From the NCBI RefSeq assembly GCF_001039355.2, contig NW_019774625.1, positions 28,045-75,140 of the forward strand: a stretch of DNA of 47,096 nucleotides, written 5' to 3'. The DNA comes from Lingula anatina. Its lineage: Eukaryota > Brachiopoda > Lingulata > Lingulida > Lingulidae. A program made the position numbers and the translations under genes. Positions 34,411-44,630 of this stretch are shown here, in pieces (within the stretch, counting starts at the first letter, position 1; every line of letters begins with the position of its first letter). Below the pieces are notes generated by a model. It ran no database searches. It saw only the letters and a list, made by a program, of their open reading frames with translations, and was not told the DNA's origin.

Positions 34411-34851
34411 ACGACTTGCTTGAGAATAGGCTGTTATTTGAACGAACTCTGGGCTCAGTTCACCTCGGTTTGAACTCTGAAGCATACCACATGCCAGCAT
34501 GATGGCATATATGAATACACTTATACTTGAACTGTTATATCGCTCATTAAGCATCATTGCTGCATGTATTATCCCTCCATTATATCCTTGCCACAGATCC
34601 TTGACAAAAACAAATTATTAACTCACATAAAGGAACTGTGTCTGTCGAAGATCCCCCCCTACTTAGGTACTGTACAACTGAGGTCGTTTTTGGGTTTTTT
34701 TGGACCTCCATGTGTTTAAGAAATGGCCACAAAACAACATAAACTGTAGGCATTTTATCTAACCTGCAATATTTTTCTGCGGCCGCTTATTTCCCGCAGT
34801 TATTAATGTAGCTACTAAATCCTAGACCAGCCCAGTGATAAGTTAGACCTC
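34411..34851. other. Non-coding stretch, no gene seen
   Basis: No open frame or element recognised beyond the ends of its neighbours. Confidence 0.6.
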
Positions 34852-35094
34852 CACGGGGACAGATCCAGGATTATTTGAAGGGGGGGTCTGGGAATGCGGA
34901 GCCGACCTTCCCCTCCCCCACCCCCTTGGGTATTTTAGCGGGCGAACGGTGCCGTTTGGTACGGTTTAGGACTATGATTCAGCTAGTCAAAATTGTAATT
35001 TCAAGAGGGGATCATTGGTGTGATATTTACCAGAAATCGAAGGGGGTGGGTCAAGACCCCTCTGCCCCCCCCCCCCCCCCCAAATCCGCCACTG
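34852..35094 (-). mobile_element. hAT-like non-autonomous element, family H2, inverted copy
   Basis: The right end is a C run followed by AAATCCGCCACTG, the inverse of CAGTGGCGGATTT. The left end is CACGGGGACAGATCCAGGAT. Its interior, reverse-complemented, contains TTTTGACTAGCTGAATCATA, CCTAAACCGTACCAAACGGC and CACCGT, matching the 6.0-kb copy. No transposase is encoded. Confidence 0.7.
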
Positions 35095-35229
35095 CTCTAT
35101 CAGTGAAAAGACATTCATTTTTAACCGTAAGGGATACCATTGTAGCATTGTAGCTAGTCATATGATGTGTTCACTTTGCCAATAACTCCTATAGGGGAAA
35201 TATAACCGGGCAACACAGAACAACGGGAT

Positions 35230-35230
35230 G

Positions 35231-35276
<46 letters not shown>
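35230..35276. repeat. (CT)n microsatellite
   Basis: About 23 CT units with one TTTC interruption. Confidence 0.95.
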
Positions 35277-35279
<3 letters not shown>

Positions 35280-35755
35280 CAAAACATATTTCCTGTTGTC
35301 AGCGTATATATATATAGCCGCCACACTTATTGCGTGTGAGTTTTCATTAAGATACAATATGTTTTGGTGACCACGCAGCCTTTTAACACAGGTTTCATAA
35401 ACACCACCTGCTACTTCGCCTTTGTCATCATTATTTATCACACTATACAGATAAGACGGCACCGAGGAGGATCCAACGGTATATGCAGTCAACGTGCCTA
35501 AAGGCCAGTTATTTTATTAATTAGCTAATTACAAGTGATCCAAATGTTTGTTTTTTTTTTCATATTGTAGTTGTAATTAAAAGTAATTAATGTTTAATAT
35601 TTTGGAATTAAGAGTAATCAAAGCATGTTGACAACTCATTTTAATTACAAGGAGCGCACGCACATGTACGTTATTACATGTAAGTCAATCTTATATGACT
35701 TCGTTGTTAATGTATTATCGGTTTCGTTTAAATGCTCATTCATCTTTTTTCTCTT

Positions 35756-35772
35756 TTATCTCTCTTTCTCTT

Positions 35773-35819
<47 letters not shown>

Positions 35820-35851
35820 CTTTCTCACTCCCCCCCCCCTCTCTCTCTCTC
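35756..35851. repeat. (CT)n with poly(C) interruptions
   Basis: TTATCTCTCTTT lead-in, about 20 pure CT units, then CCCCTTTCTCACTCCCCCCC and a second CT stretch. Confidence 0.95.
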
Positions 35852-36515
35852 AGGTTTATACCAGTAGCGTGGCGAAACCCATTTTCCAGTTCGCAGTCCA
35901 TATATAATGTATGATGAATGTGATGATTGTCATTTATCACACGCAGCTCTACAATATTGATTCGGTGTTGAAAAGAGTAATCAGTTGATGGTCACGGGTA
36001 ATTAGATAAGGCTTGATCATACACTCTGTAGGATTGACAATATACTTTCAAAATGCCAATAAAGGAAGCTTACTGAGTGATTAATGCGGCATTCCATTGT
36101 TTTTTGGAAATACCAATGGATGTCTACATGTAGAGGATGTACAGCATCCAAGACAGCAGAACGTCTCATGAATTGATGTAAAATCAAGCAAGATTTCGGG
36201 ATATTCTGTTTGAAATTGATCTGTATAGTTATGTTGCTCATAATGATGAAATTTAAAAAAAAGGTTCAATTCCTACACTAGAAATGAAGCCTAGCTGTGA
36301 TACAGGTACGGGAACTTTTGTCCCAACGCTTTGGACTTCATTAGTTCCACTGGCTGTGACAGTGCTATAGTAAAGAGTTCTCACTAAACTGTTCACTGTA
36401 CACTGCCTCCAACCTTCAGTGTGACTTAAACCAGCTGGAGTGAAAATCTGTAAAATAGATATACTTGGTGGCAGCGGTGGGATTCCAAGAGACTGCTGCC
36501 TAAACCAGCGTCTTA

Positions 36516-36695
36516 GGCTCCATTCAGAATAGGGGACTAACTAGTCCGAGGGTGAAATATGGCCAATCCACTTGAATACTTCCCCATGGGATATCTTTTC
36601 AGGGTCTATTAGCTAATTAGCTGACAAGCTTTGTAATGGGTCGCAATATTTGACCCTAGCCTCGAACTAGTGAGTCCCCTATTCTGAATGGGGCC
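36516..36695. mobile_element. Miniature inverted-repeat element, family M1, best-preserved copy
   Basis: It is 180 bases long. The left end is GGCTCCATTCAGAATAGGGG, then ACTAACTAGTCCGAGG. The right end, reverse-complemented, is GGCCCCATTCAGAATAGGGG, then ACTCACTAGTTCGAGG. The first 36 or so terminal bases match at nearly every position. TTA lies outside both ends (36513-36515 and 36696-36698), a 3-bp target-site duplication. Confidence 0.85.
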
Positions 36696-37179
36696 TTAGA
36701 CCTAAGCTACACTAAGTCGTCTAAGGGGTTCGTATAGTTAACTATCTGTAATGATTAAAGTCACCTTGATTTTTAAGTAATAGAAATTTAGGCAAAAGTA
36801 ATCTTCAAAAACTATGCCCACTTAGACTTAGAACCCAAGTACGGGATTTTAGAACATAATTTTGTCAACCGTTTTAGACGGTATAAAATTGGTGATGAAG
36901 GCAAAGGTTTACATTTACAGGAAAAATAAAGACTTGATATATAAGAGTCTTTCATGCACTGTGTACCTTTATCTTTGCATGATATAAGTATAGATGCGAC
37001 GTTGGTAACCTTATACAATCGTAGAAATACAATTGTGGTACCCCAGTAAAGCCAAGTCATTTCAGGTAATGGGCGTGTTGCCAATTAGTTATCACCACCA
37101 ATGCTCAAATTAATGAAATACGATGTGACATTCTATTATATCATGTTTCGAGGAAATAAAAAGCATTTTACTAAAATAA
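36696..37179. other. Non-coding stretch, no gene seen
   Basis: A 90-codon minus-strand frame at 36812-37084 has no recognisable motif and no support. Confidence 0.6.
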
Positions 37180-37345
37180 TTACCTCCGCAAAGAAGGTAA
37201 TGTTTTCTCGGAATTCCGTCTGCTTCTTCGTCAGTCTGTCTGTTCGTCACCGGCCTGACTTAAAACGTTATGGAGGGATTTTGATGAGATTTTCAAGACA
37301 GGGCAGGTATGGGATGATTTAAAAGTGATTAGATTTTGGTGATAA
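37180..37345 (+). repeat. Dispersed CCTCCGC-type interspersed repeat
   Basis: It contains, in order, ACCTCCGCAAAGAAGGTAAT, GTTTTCTCGG, TCAGTCTGTCTGTTCGTCA, TTATGGAGGGATTTTGATGA, GATTTTCA and AAGTGATTAGATTTTGGTGA. This layout (paired CCTCCGC/AAGGAGG start, TCTGTCTGT run, GGATTTTGATGA, TTAGATTTTGG) matches a non-autonomous repeat I recall as common in marine invertebrate genomes. A TTAATTAATTAATTAATGG run follows at 37349-37368. No coding capacity is expected. Confidence 0.6.
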
Positions 37346-37368
37346 TCCATTAATTAATTAATTAATGG

Positions 37369-38255
37369 TTATTTAATAGTTCATGGTATGGACGAGTATC
37401 CATTACCTGATAAAAATTCCCAGCACATGGGGTGTGATTATTTGAACTCTGGTTTAATCCATCATATGAAAAGGTTCCGACATATTCAGGACTAATTTCC
37501 CCCTTGTTATTGTTTTAATTTAAAATATATATTAGCGGAGAATTCGGTGCAGGAAGCGACCACAATAAGGTAATACCACGGCTGTTGACAACAGAGTTGA
37601 CGTACAAACTTACCAATGAGCCGACATACACCAAAAATAGAAAATAAATAAAGCAGATTGCACAGTACTAGCAGTTGTTTGTATCATTTATGTTGATGAT
37701 AACAAAAGGAAAAGAAATGCCGTTTCGTAACTGTTTTGAACGGATATTGTAACACGAGTAAAAACCGGATTGAAATCTGAGCCGATTTTAGAACAAAGTA
37801 CGGACCGGCGGAAAACATATATTATTCACGCTAGTAAGAATTGCATAGGAAGCCGAGCACATGATCGCAAAGGCGACATTTCAAAACCAACACACTGTAG
37901 GTCTACGAATACGTTGAATAACGCTTCATAAACGTCTCTAATACAATGGCTTTGCAGAATGAAACTTGGATCAACTTATAATTACAAAAATGAAACACAT
38001 GAAAAGGCTGCAATATTTTCCGTTCATCAACACTGTGGTTAGGATTTGATATTGTTTATCAAATATTGCTAATGCCCAAAGTTGAAGGGGGAGGGCGGGA
38101 GGGAGGGAGACAGAGAGGGCAAAATTCGTGTTCCAAGCGTAGCAGTGAAACTGGGGCTTTAGACAGTTCCCGGGTGTTGTTTGAACATCAAAAGCACCGG
38201 TTCATTGATGTCAGTGAAGTTCTGGATGACATTGACGTCCATTGACGTCTAATAC
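37369..38255. other. Non-coding stretch with a G-quadruplex motif
   Basis: No gene. The only marked feature is the G-rich run at 38087-38107 and the duplicated CATTGACGTC words at about 38232-38249. Confidence 0.6.
38087..38107 (+). other. Predicted G-quadruplex motif
   Basis: GGGG-GA-GGG-C-GGG-A-GGG-A-GGG: five G tracts separated by loops of one or two bases, which fits the strong class of G-quadruplex-forming sequence. No function is implied by its position. Confidence 0.7.
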
Positions 38256-38422
38256 GGGCTCATTCCCTTTCATTACGTTTCTAACGTACTCGTTTAACCT
38301 CCAATTTTTCTGTATTTATTCAACGCCAGAAGAAGGCGTCTTTATCTGTTAATCTGATCATTCAGCGAAAGTCCCTGCGGAGTTGGATTGATCACGAAGA
38401 ACGATCGTTTCATTGGGAGCCC
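38256..38422. mobile_element. Degenerate family M2 element
   Basis: The right arm is recognisable: CTGTTAATCTGATCATTCAG, CGAAAGTCCCTGCGGAGTTG, GATTGATC and CATTGGGAGCCC correspond to the right arm of the 13.0-kb copy. The centre AGAAGAAGGCGTC corresponds to its AGGAGGAGGCGT. The left arm is mostly lost, leaving only CTCATTCCC. Confidence 0.55.
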
Positions 38423-41400
38423 TAAGGTACCTTGTACGTGTACACCTCCGTTCATAGACGAATTAAATTCACCCCACTCAACCACCAGTTGGAGCCAGTG
38501 TGACAGGGATGTAGTCCTCTAAGAACCCATAACTCCCCATAACTCCCCATAACTTTGTACAGGTGGCATTCGTTCCATAGACTAACGCCAATACTGCGAC
38601 TAACCCCAACCTGTACTATTCACATGGGAGCCCGGACTTCCATTCCTAGGACTACCATTTCTGTCACACCAGGGTGGCTAGGAATGGCGTCTGTATGCTA
38701 CGTTTAACCTTGTTATTGACGATATTTAAACGCTGCGGTTCCGATTTTTATTTTCTTGCTCTATATTTAATAAAGGCGTTTTTCTAAAATACATCTTAGC
38801 TCCAATAACGCATGTGGACTATTTCACTTTATTTTTCCATAACCACTTTTTGAAAACATGAATCTTATCTATTGTCATCTGTATTCCCCAGCAACGGCAG
38901 TTAACACTCTCTATAGAATACGCCTATACCATGCGTCCATACAGTGCGACTATGCAGTACTATTGGTTCCTACTGGGGACCTTATATCCTCATAAATCAT
39001 CGAAGACAAAGCGGCCATCAACCGTCATGTAATGGCTGTAATAGCACTTTCGCTGATAGCTTGTTCCACTTCACTCATATATTAATACCACCTTGACGTC
39101 CACTACAGAGGTCGGTGTGTCTGCTAATACTGGACATACTTTGAATAAGTCTATATAGTGACAATGAGAACTAACAAAAATATATAACGGAAATATCTCG
39201 TGGGATAAATAAAAACAATTATATAAATCATTTTTGGCACCCTTTGTATTGGTATGCAGCTTTGTTTCATACTGAAAAGAATTAAGTCCATCAACTTTAC
39301 TTGAACATTTCTTAAATGCTTTGTTTGGAATTTGTAGATACTTTTTACTTTTAGCAGACTGCACTTTTAACATTATCAATTAATAAACGAATGATACGGT
39401 GTTATTTGGACGGGGTAACTTGACTTTGGTACATATAATTATGTGTACGTCTGACACCCTAATTTAAAGTCAGATAATCTTAAATAAATCTAAAATAGCC
39501 TGTCTGTTTCTTATCTACAGGTTTTGTATTGTTTGTATATCACATAATCAGTTTATAACGCTGATTAATTAACCTGGAACCAATACATTTTAATTTGGTT
39601 TTCATTAATTGTGTGACTGACACACGTACCTGGCTAATTAAAACACCTTCAGAATGAACCATGGGGAAAACTGGAACCTATTGGTGATCACCCAACCATA
39701 ACAATGAGGGACTTGAGCAGAAACTCCTATTTTAGTTGTGGGTTTATAGGTACTGGTACTGTGAAGTTTTATCTACACTTACATCTAACTTTATATTGGA
39801 AAGTTTAAATTAATTATAGTTGGCGTTAATGGTATAAGTAATACCCACGTTAACTGTGTTCTGATTGAGTATATTGTTCCACGTGTTGATTACACCTAAT
39901 GTTCGCCCTAGATTTCGGGACCTCGAAAGCAAAACCACCAATCACTGCTGTAATACGACTAAGCCGTTTTGTCACATTAGCATGTTGAGATGTGGAATGA
40001 TCGACCGCTAATTTACTTTTTTCTGCTATATATATAAACACCGTGTGAGGACTGCCCCTCATTGGAAGGATAGATGGATAGATAGAAAATGTTGTTATTC
40101 ATGGATATCACCATTTGGTTAGGTGATCCGTCACTTGAAGGTAACCAGCCAGGCTTTGTTTTGCGCGGGTGATAACCTGTTGTGGTTTCGTTTACACCCA
40201 ACATCAGCCACTCCAGGACCGCTCCGATTTCAATCAATTAGGAATAATCATCCCAATAACCAGGTAAGCCTGTGTAAGGACTCTCAGAAAAGCTACGGAT
40301 CGATGGATAACTCTGGCGATGCCCATAGTACATACTATATAAAGTCGCTGTAGTAGTATCTTTGCTGTATATAACGCAGGGTGTTGTAATATATATAGAC
40401 GGGGTCCATTTGGAGGTTAATAGCTCAAATATATGTAAGTATTTTATTCTATTATTTTGTTTCGGAGTTGATAGCTAATTGAACAACATTTTCAAATTAT
40501 CCAAGGAAATAGCATGTTCAGAAAAAACATTTTTGGCAATGATGTACATGGTGACAAAATCGTCGAAAACGGTCCAGGTGAGATACCGCAGATGGATGGA
40601 CCAGTTTCAATAAATTTCCTCATCAGTTCCAAATTACCAACTGAGTGAAAACATGTAAGGACACAGGAACATTGATGAAATCAAGTCGGAAAGATAAACC
40701 ATGTGGTCGAATCGAAAGTTAGCTGCAAGATCGCCATAGAATGTGGACATATAGTGCCAGATTCTGTTGGTAGGAGTCCAAGTATGCCATTAGCGCCGAG
40801 GCTCACATTAAAAAGTGCCTTGCAATGTTTAATTTTTAACAAGTGATGCAGAATGAAAACTTATTTCAATAGTTATCATATTAGTTTAAAAAACGAAGTT
40901 TTATTGTCTTTCTTTTTTTCTGGATTTAACGGATCACGTTTATACTGAAACACCGTAAGTCACGTCGTGGAGGCAATTATTATTTCCAATTTGTACCGAT
41001 ATTGGCTTAGATATGACATGTACACTGTATCTATTAGAGGGGCTGAAGAACCATACCGTTTAAGGGGGTGGGGAACTGAAAAATCGGTCTGATACCCGAT
41101 CGTCCGACATGCATGTGTCATTAAATGCACATACAAAGATTATTTTATGGTTGTGTGTGTGTGTGGGTGTGTGGGTGGGTGGGTGGGGGGGGAGGGGGCG
41201 CACAAAGAAAGTGAAACTGTAGAAGACAAATTCTACAAATTCTTCTTGATCGTCGCTGTTAAAGTACACTTTTGGGCTTAAAATTACGATTCTGCTTCAT
41301 TCTTTTCAGATTCTGAAGGCCTTGGCACGTGAAATGTCTGAGTGTGACGGAGTGTTCCCGGGATCCTGTCGCACTGGTTACGTTCCAAAGTCAAACATTA

Positions 41401-42900
41401 AATGATTTTGTTAACTTCTGCAGGACACAAGGCGTTTTAAAGTAGCCAATGACAACAGTGGATGGCTTCCTGATACTTACAGCGCGTTTTTTTTTTTTGT
41501 GTTGACGTGGAGATAGGGGAGTGACGTTTTGAGTACACAGATCTTTTTGGAAAAAGAAACAGTCTGGATCGTCTTTAGCTACATTAAAAGGGAAATGTGT
41601 CTATGAATGTGTACATGGCTGCCTTATATGCTCGCAAAGGAGTGAAATAACTGACAGAAAACGTGGTGATCGTTTGTTTGGGATACTGAGATCCGAAGAA
41701 CAAGACGAGTGCACAAATTATCCCGGTTTTCCATAATATTGACATCTTAAGCTGTGATATTCAATATATCAGTCAATATTGCAACACGTGTTCAAACATT
41801 GAGAGCCATTTCTTTGCATAATTGTGAAAAAAAACATTGTTTTTGTTTTTATGGATACTAACACGCATTGTCTACATGCAGTGCTACTCCGACGTCGTAC
41901 GTACAAAATTTACAGCCAATTTAGACGTTTGGATAAAATAACGTGCTTCTACAGAGCAAGGCGCGGCGCACTTCACAAAAGACAAACACCATTGGAATGA
42001 TTGATACGGAATCGATTTTAACCCTCAATATTCACTTGGCAATCTTCAAGTACCCCAGCGCAAACAGCCCTCAAAGGGTAATCTCTGGTTTTAAGGCTGT
42101 TATCATTAGCTGGATTGTCTGGCCGACGCTGGTGTATTCATGAGTTGCTGTCCGTCTGAAATGTCGTCTGCGGCGTGCACATCACGGTTTATTTCCAAGG
42201 CGCATTTGAGAAAGACAAAAACGATTGAATCTGGCGAACGCTGATATATTGGCTGATTAATTCGAAGAACCAACTAAGTCCCTCGTTGCTGGATGACATT
42301 TAACTCTGATAATGACGCATGTGTTACAGTTGTTGAACTAGATTTTAAGGAAACGGGGTACATGGAATCTCGTCTGCTGTTCCAATTTTGCACACAGAGC
42401 TAGTTATAGACGTGCATGCCTTTCCAAGAACCCTACCAGGAAGCTGGATACTGACGTTAATCAGAAGCACGGAGAGTGTCGTGCGTTTTATTATGACATT
42501 TCACTTAATGGCGACTGGGTACAGCAAAACTTAAAGATGTCACGCGCTTGACTCTGTTTGGCATTCACTTATGATATCTGTATGGAGTTCCGATTGGCAA
42601 ATGGCGTCTTATTGATAGACGGAGAACTAATTGGAGATAAATAATGGATGTTTAAACAACAAGGGACGTTCATATAGACAGATGCTGAGAAGGGAATTAC
42701 CGATATCAACATGATTATTCAACTTAACGGGTGTGAAAACAAGAATATGGTTCTACAAAACCGTTCTCAGATTGCCAGCAAAACAATTGCTGTTAAAAAC
42801 TGAGCTCTTTTTTTGAAGACGACAGACATGATTTAGAATAACACGGTCTGTTCATTAGAAAATGGAGCCGCATAAAGAAAAATAAAGACTTTTTCTACAC
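38423..42900. other. Non-coding stretch upstream of the cyclase exon
   Basis: No gene is supported; open frames stay under about 102 codons. Small features: a 10-bp ATAACTCCCC repeat (2.5 copies) at about 38529-38555; a segment at about 38652-38690 resembling 30651-30690 (CTAGGACTACCATTTCTGTC versus CTAGCGGACTACCACTTCCT); and a GTGTGTGGG / poly(G) tract at about 41152-41200. Any 5' non-coding exon of the cyclase would be expected here or just below, but I cannot locate one. Confidence 0.55.
41152..41200. repeat. GT-rich then G-rich tract
   Basis: GTGTGTGTGTGTGGG, GTGGGTGGG and a G run. Confidence 0.9.
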
Positions 42901-42935
42901 CATTTCATGGAAATGACCTGTAGCATTTATGTCAC

Positions 42936-42953
42936 TGACGTACCTCTATAAAG
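42936..42953 (+). promoter_or_regulatory. Candidate core promoter: CRE-like TGACGT next to TATAAAG
   Basis: TGACGT (42936-42941) is followed after five bases by TATAAAG (42947-42953), about 396 bases upstream of the cyclase ATG and in the same orientation. A second TATA-like word (TATATA) lies near 43022. If the TATA is used, transcription would start near 42980, giving a 5' leader of roughly 370 bases. Such words occur by chance in AT-rich DNA and many cyclase genes lack a TATA box, so this is a weak candidate. Confidence 0.2.
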
Positions 42954-43348
42954 AACGTTAAGGCAACACGTACACATCAGTCGTGACATTTACACAGATC
43001 GTGTGACATTAGACACATTTATATATCCCACTTTCTTGGAAAGTTTTTACCCTTTCAAACCTTTACAAACCACTGAAGTGTTTAACCGAAACGCTCACAA
43101 CATACAACGGCCGTGAAGGTTGACTAAATGTTTGATCAAGTATGTAAAAGGCACCATTTATTCCACTGACGTTAAGAAAAATACATTCGTGATTAATTCG
43201 CTTGAACGAAGACGGCAACAGCCATCAGTCGCTTTAAAAAAAGTCTTGAAATGGAGACGGAATAAAGGGAAGCGTTTACTTTTCAGTGAAGCTAGTTTTA
43301 TTATAGACGTGATTTCTATTGGATAAGAGAACATCAAGGCATTCACCC

Positions 43349-44623
43349 ATGGACAAATCCCGGCCTGTATCAGTAGCGGCGTATCATTTATTACCGGGGA
43401 TGGCTGGGACGTACGACATTTCCACCGCTGCAACTGTCTCTGGCAACAAAGACCGTGCCTCACGCGACGTAACGCCAGTCACGCTGACAGCGTCACACGG
43501 AAGCCTCGAAGACAGCATTGTGTCGGCCGGAGACGTGGAGATGGAAAACGTGGCCACAACGTCTACCACGCATGCGCGTGGAATAGCCGGAAGAGGCTTA
43601 CCAAGTGTTGATGAAAACGATGACTCCTTGATTACATCCTGCGTGAAAAGTGGGGAGGATATCACCGGACACACTCAGCATGGTGAGCAACATTGTAAGC
43701 TTGAGCAGGTCCGAAAACAGTCCACTGTCAGTGAATTGAACACGCCCAGCACCGCATTTCGGCCTAAAGCTCTGCTCTGGAGAAAAGCGTTTCAGAAAAT
43801 CCAAGAGGAGCACGCGAACAATCTGGATCAGGGTTCACGGTGGGCGAGGTCGATTTCGGAAACGCTGCGCCGACGCTCAGTGGCTGAAGTCGCGCGCATG
43901 AACACCGCGTCTCTGGATGGACAATCCGTCTCATCATTTTCGCAAAAGACGCCGGGACCCGCCGGTGGTGTTGGCCTGAGCAAGGTGTCTCCTGAACCCA
44001 ACATGACTGGTTCCACGTTGGAAAGCCTCGCGGACACCGAATACGCGAGCGAGGAGTACCTCAACAGTGGACGGCGTTTTCGCGGACTTCTTCTTCCCAC
44101 ATGTAACGTCACCTTTAAATATAGAGTCATGGAAAAACTGTTTCAGAGATATTTCAGAAGGCAGAAACTTCACGCTTTGGTGGAAATTAACATAGTGGAA
44201 ATATTTCTGAATCTTCTGCTTCTGATACTTTACGTGTCGTTCAATTTGCGCTCTATGGACGTGGCTAAGCCGGCCACTTACACGACCATAGTCTTATGCC
44301 TCATGCTACTGACCGGGTCGTTGTTTTACAAGAAGATCAGGAAATATGGCTTAAAGATGTTTTGTATAATCACGTGGATAATATTGTCAGCACAGCCTTT
44401 AATATCCATGGCTTTCACCTTCATATCAAAGGGGGATCAGCCGATGACTATACTCACCTATGACGCCTGGTATAGTCTGGTGGTGATTTACGCTACATAT
44501 ACACGGCTTCACTTGAATCTCGGGTGGAGCGTGTCCTTGGCGGTGCTGTCCTCTTTGGGGTTTTTGGCGGAGGCAGGCATGCTTTTGATTTGGGGACATA
44601 CGGCAGGGTCGCTCCCGAAAGAG
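43349..44623 (+). CDS. ADCY8-like: Adenylyl cyclase, ADCY8/Ac78C-like, first coding exon (partial gene)
   Basis: Membrane adenylyl cyclases make cAMP from ATP. This exon encodes the first 425 residues. The start is the ATG at 43349 (MDKSRP), 36 bases after an in-frame TGA at 43310-43312. Residues 1-280 are cytoplasmic. Residues 138-154, RPKALLWRKAFQKIQEE, match in place and pattern the N-terminal calmodulin-binding helix of ADCY8 (Trp144, Phe148, Ile151 at spacing 1-5-8, with Lys/Arg between). Residues 240-270 (RFRGLLLPT, then FKYRVMEKLFQRYF) match the block before the first membrane segment of ADCY8. Membrane segments lie at about 281-298, 310-326, 338-358, 374-386 and 394-414. RKQS (122-125) and RRRS (174-177) are basophilic kinase-type sites. 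The sixth segment and both catalytic domains must be encoded beyond the window. The subtype rests on recalled similarity; another cyclase class is less likely. Confidence 0.85.
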
Positions 44624-44630
44624 GTGAGAA
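44621..44630 (+). other. 5' splice donor of adenylyl cyclase intron 1 (phase 0)
   Basis: GAG|GTGAGA is a near-consensus donor. It falls exactly after codon 425 (Glu), giving a phase-0 intron. Reading through instead adds only twelve unrelated residues before a TAA, which supports the splice. Confidence 0.8.

Larger units (their letters stand above)
35095..36515. other. Non-coding stretch with two (CT)n arrays
   Basis: No gene. CT arrays lie at 35230-35276 and about 35756-35851. Ser/Leu-repeat frames across them are artefacts. Confidence 0.65.

Noticed and set aside
43319-43348. Cyclase reading frame extended ten codons upstream to a TTG
   Set aside because: TTG is not a normal eukaryotic start. 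The first in-frame ATG is at 43349, shortly after an in-frame TGA at 43310-43312.
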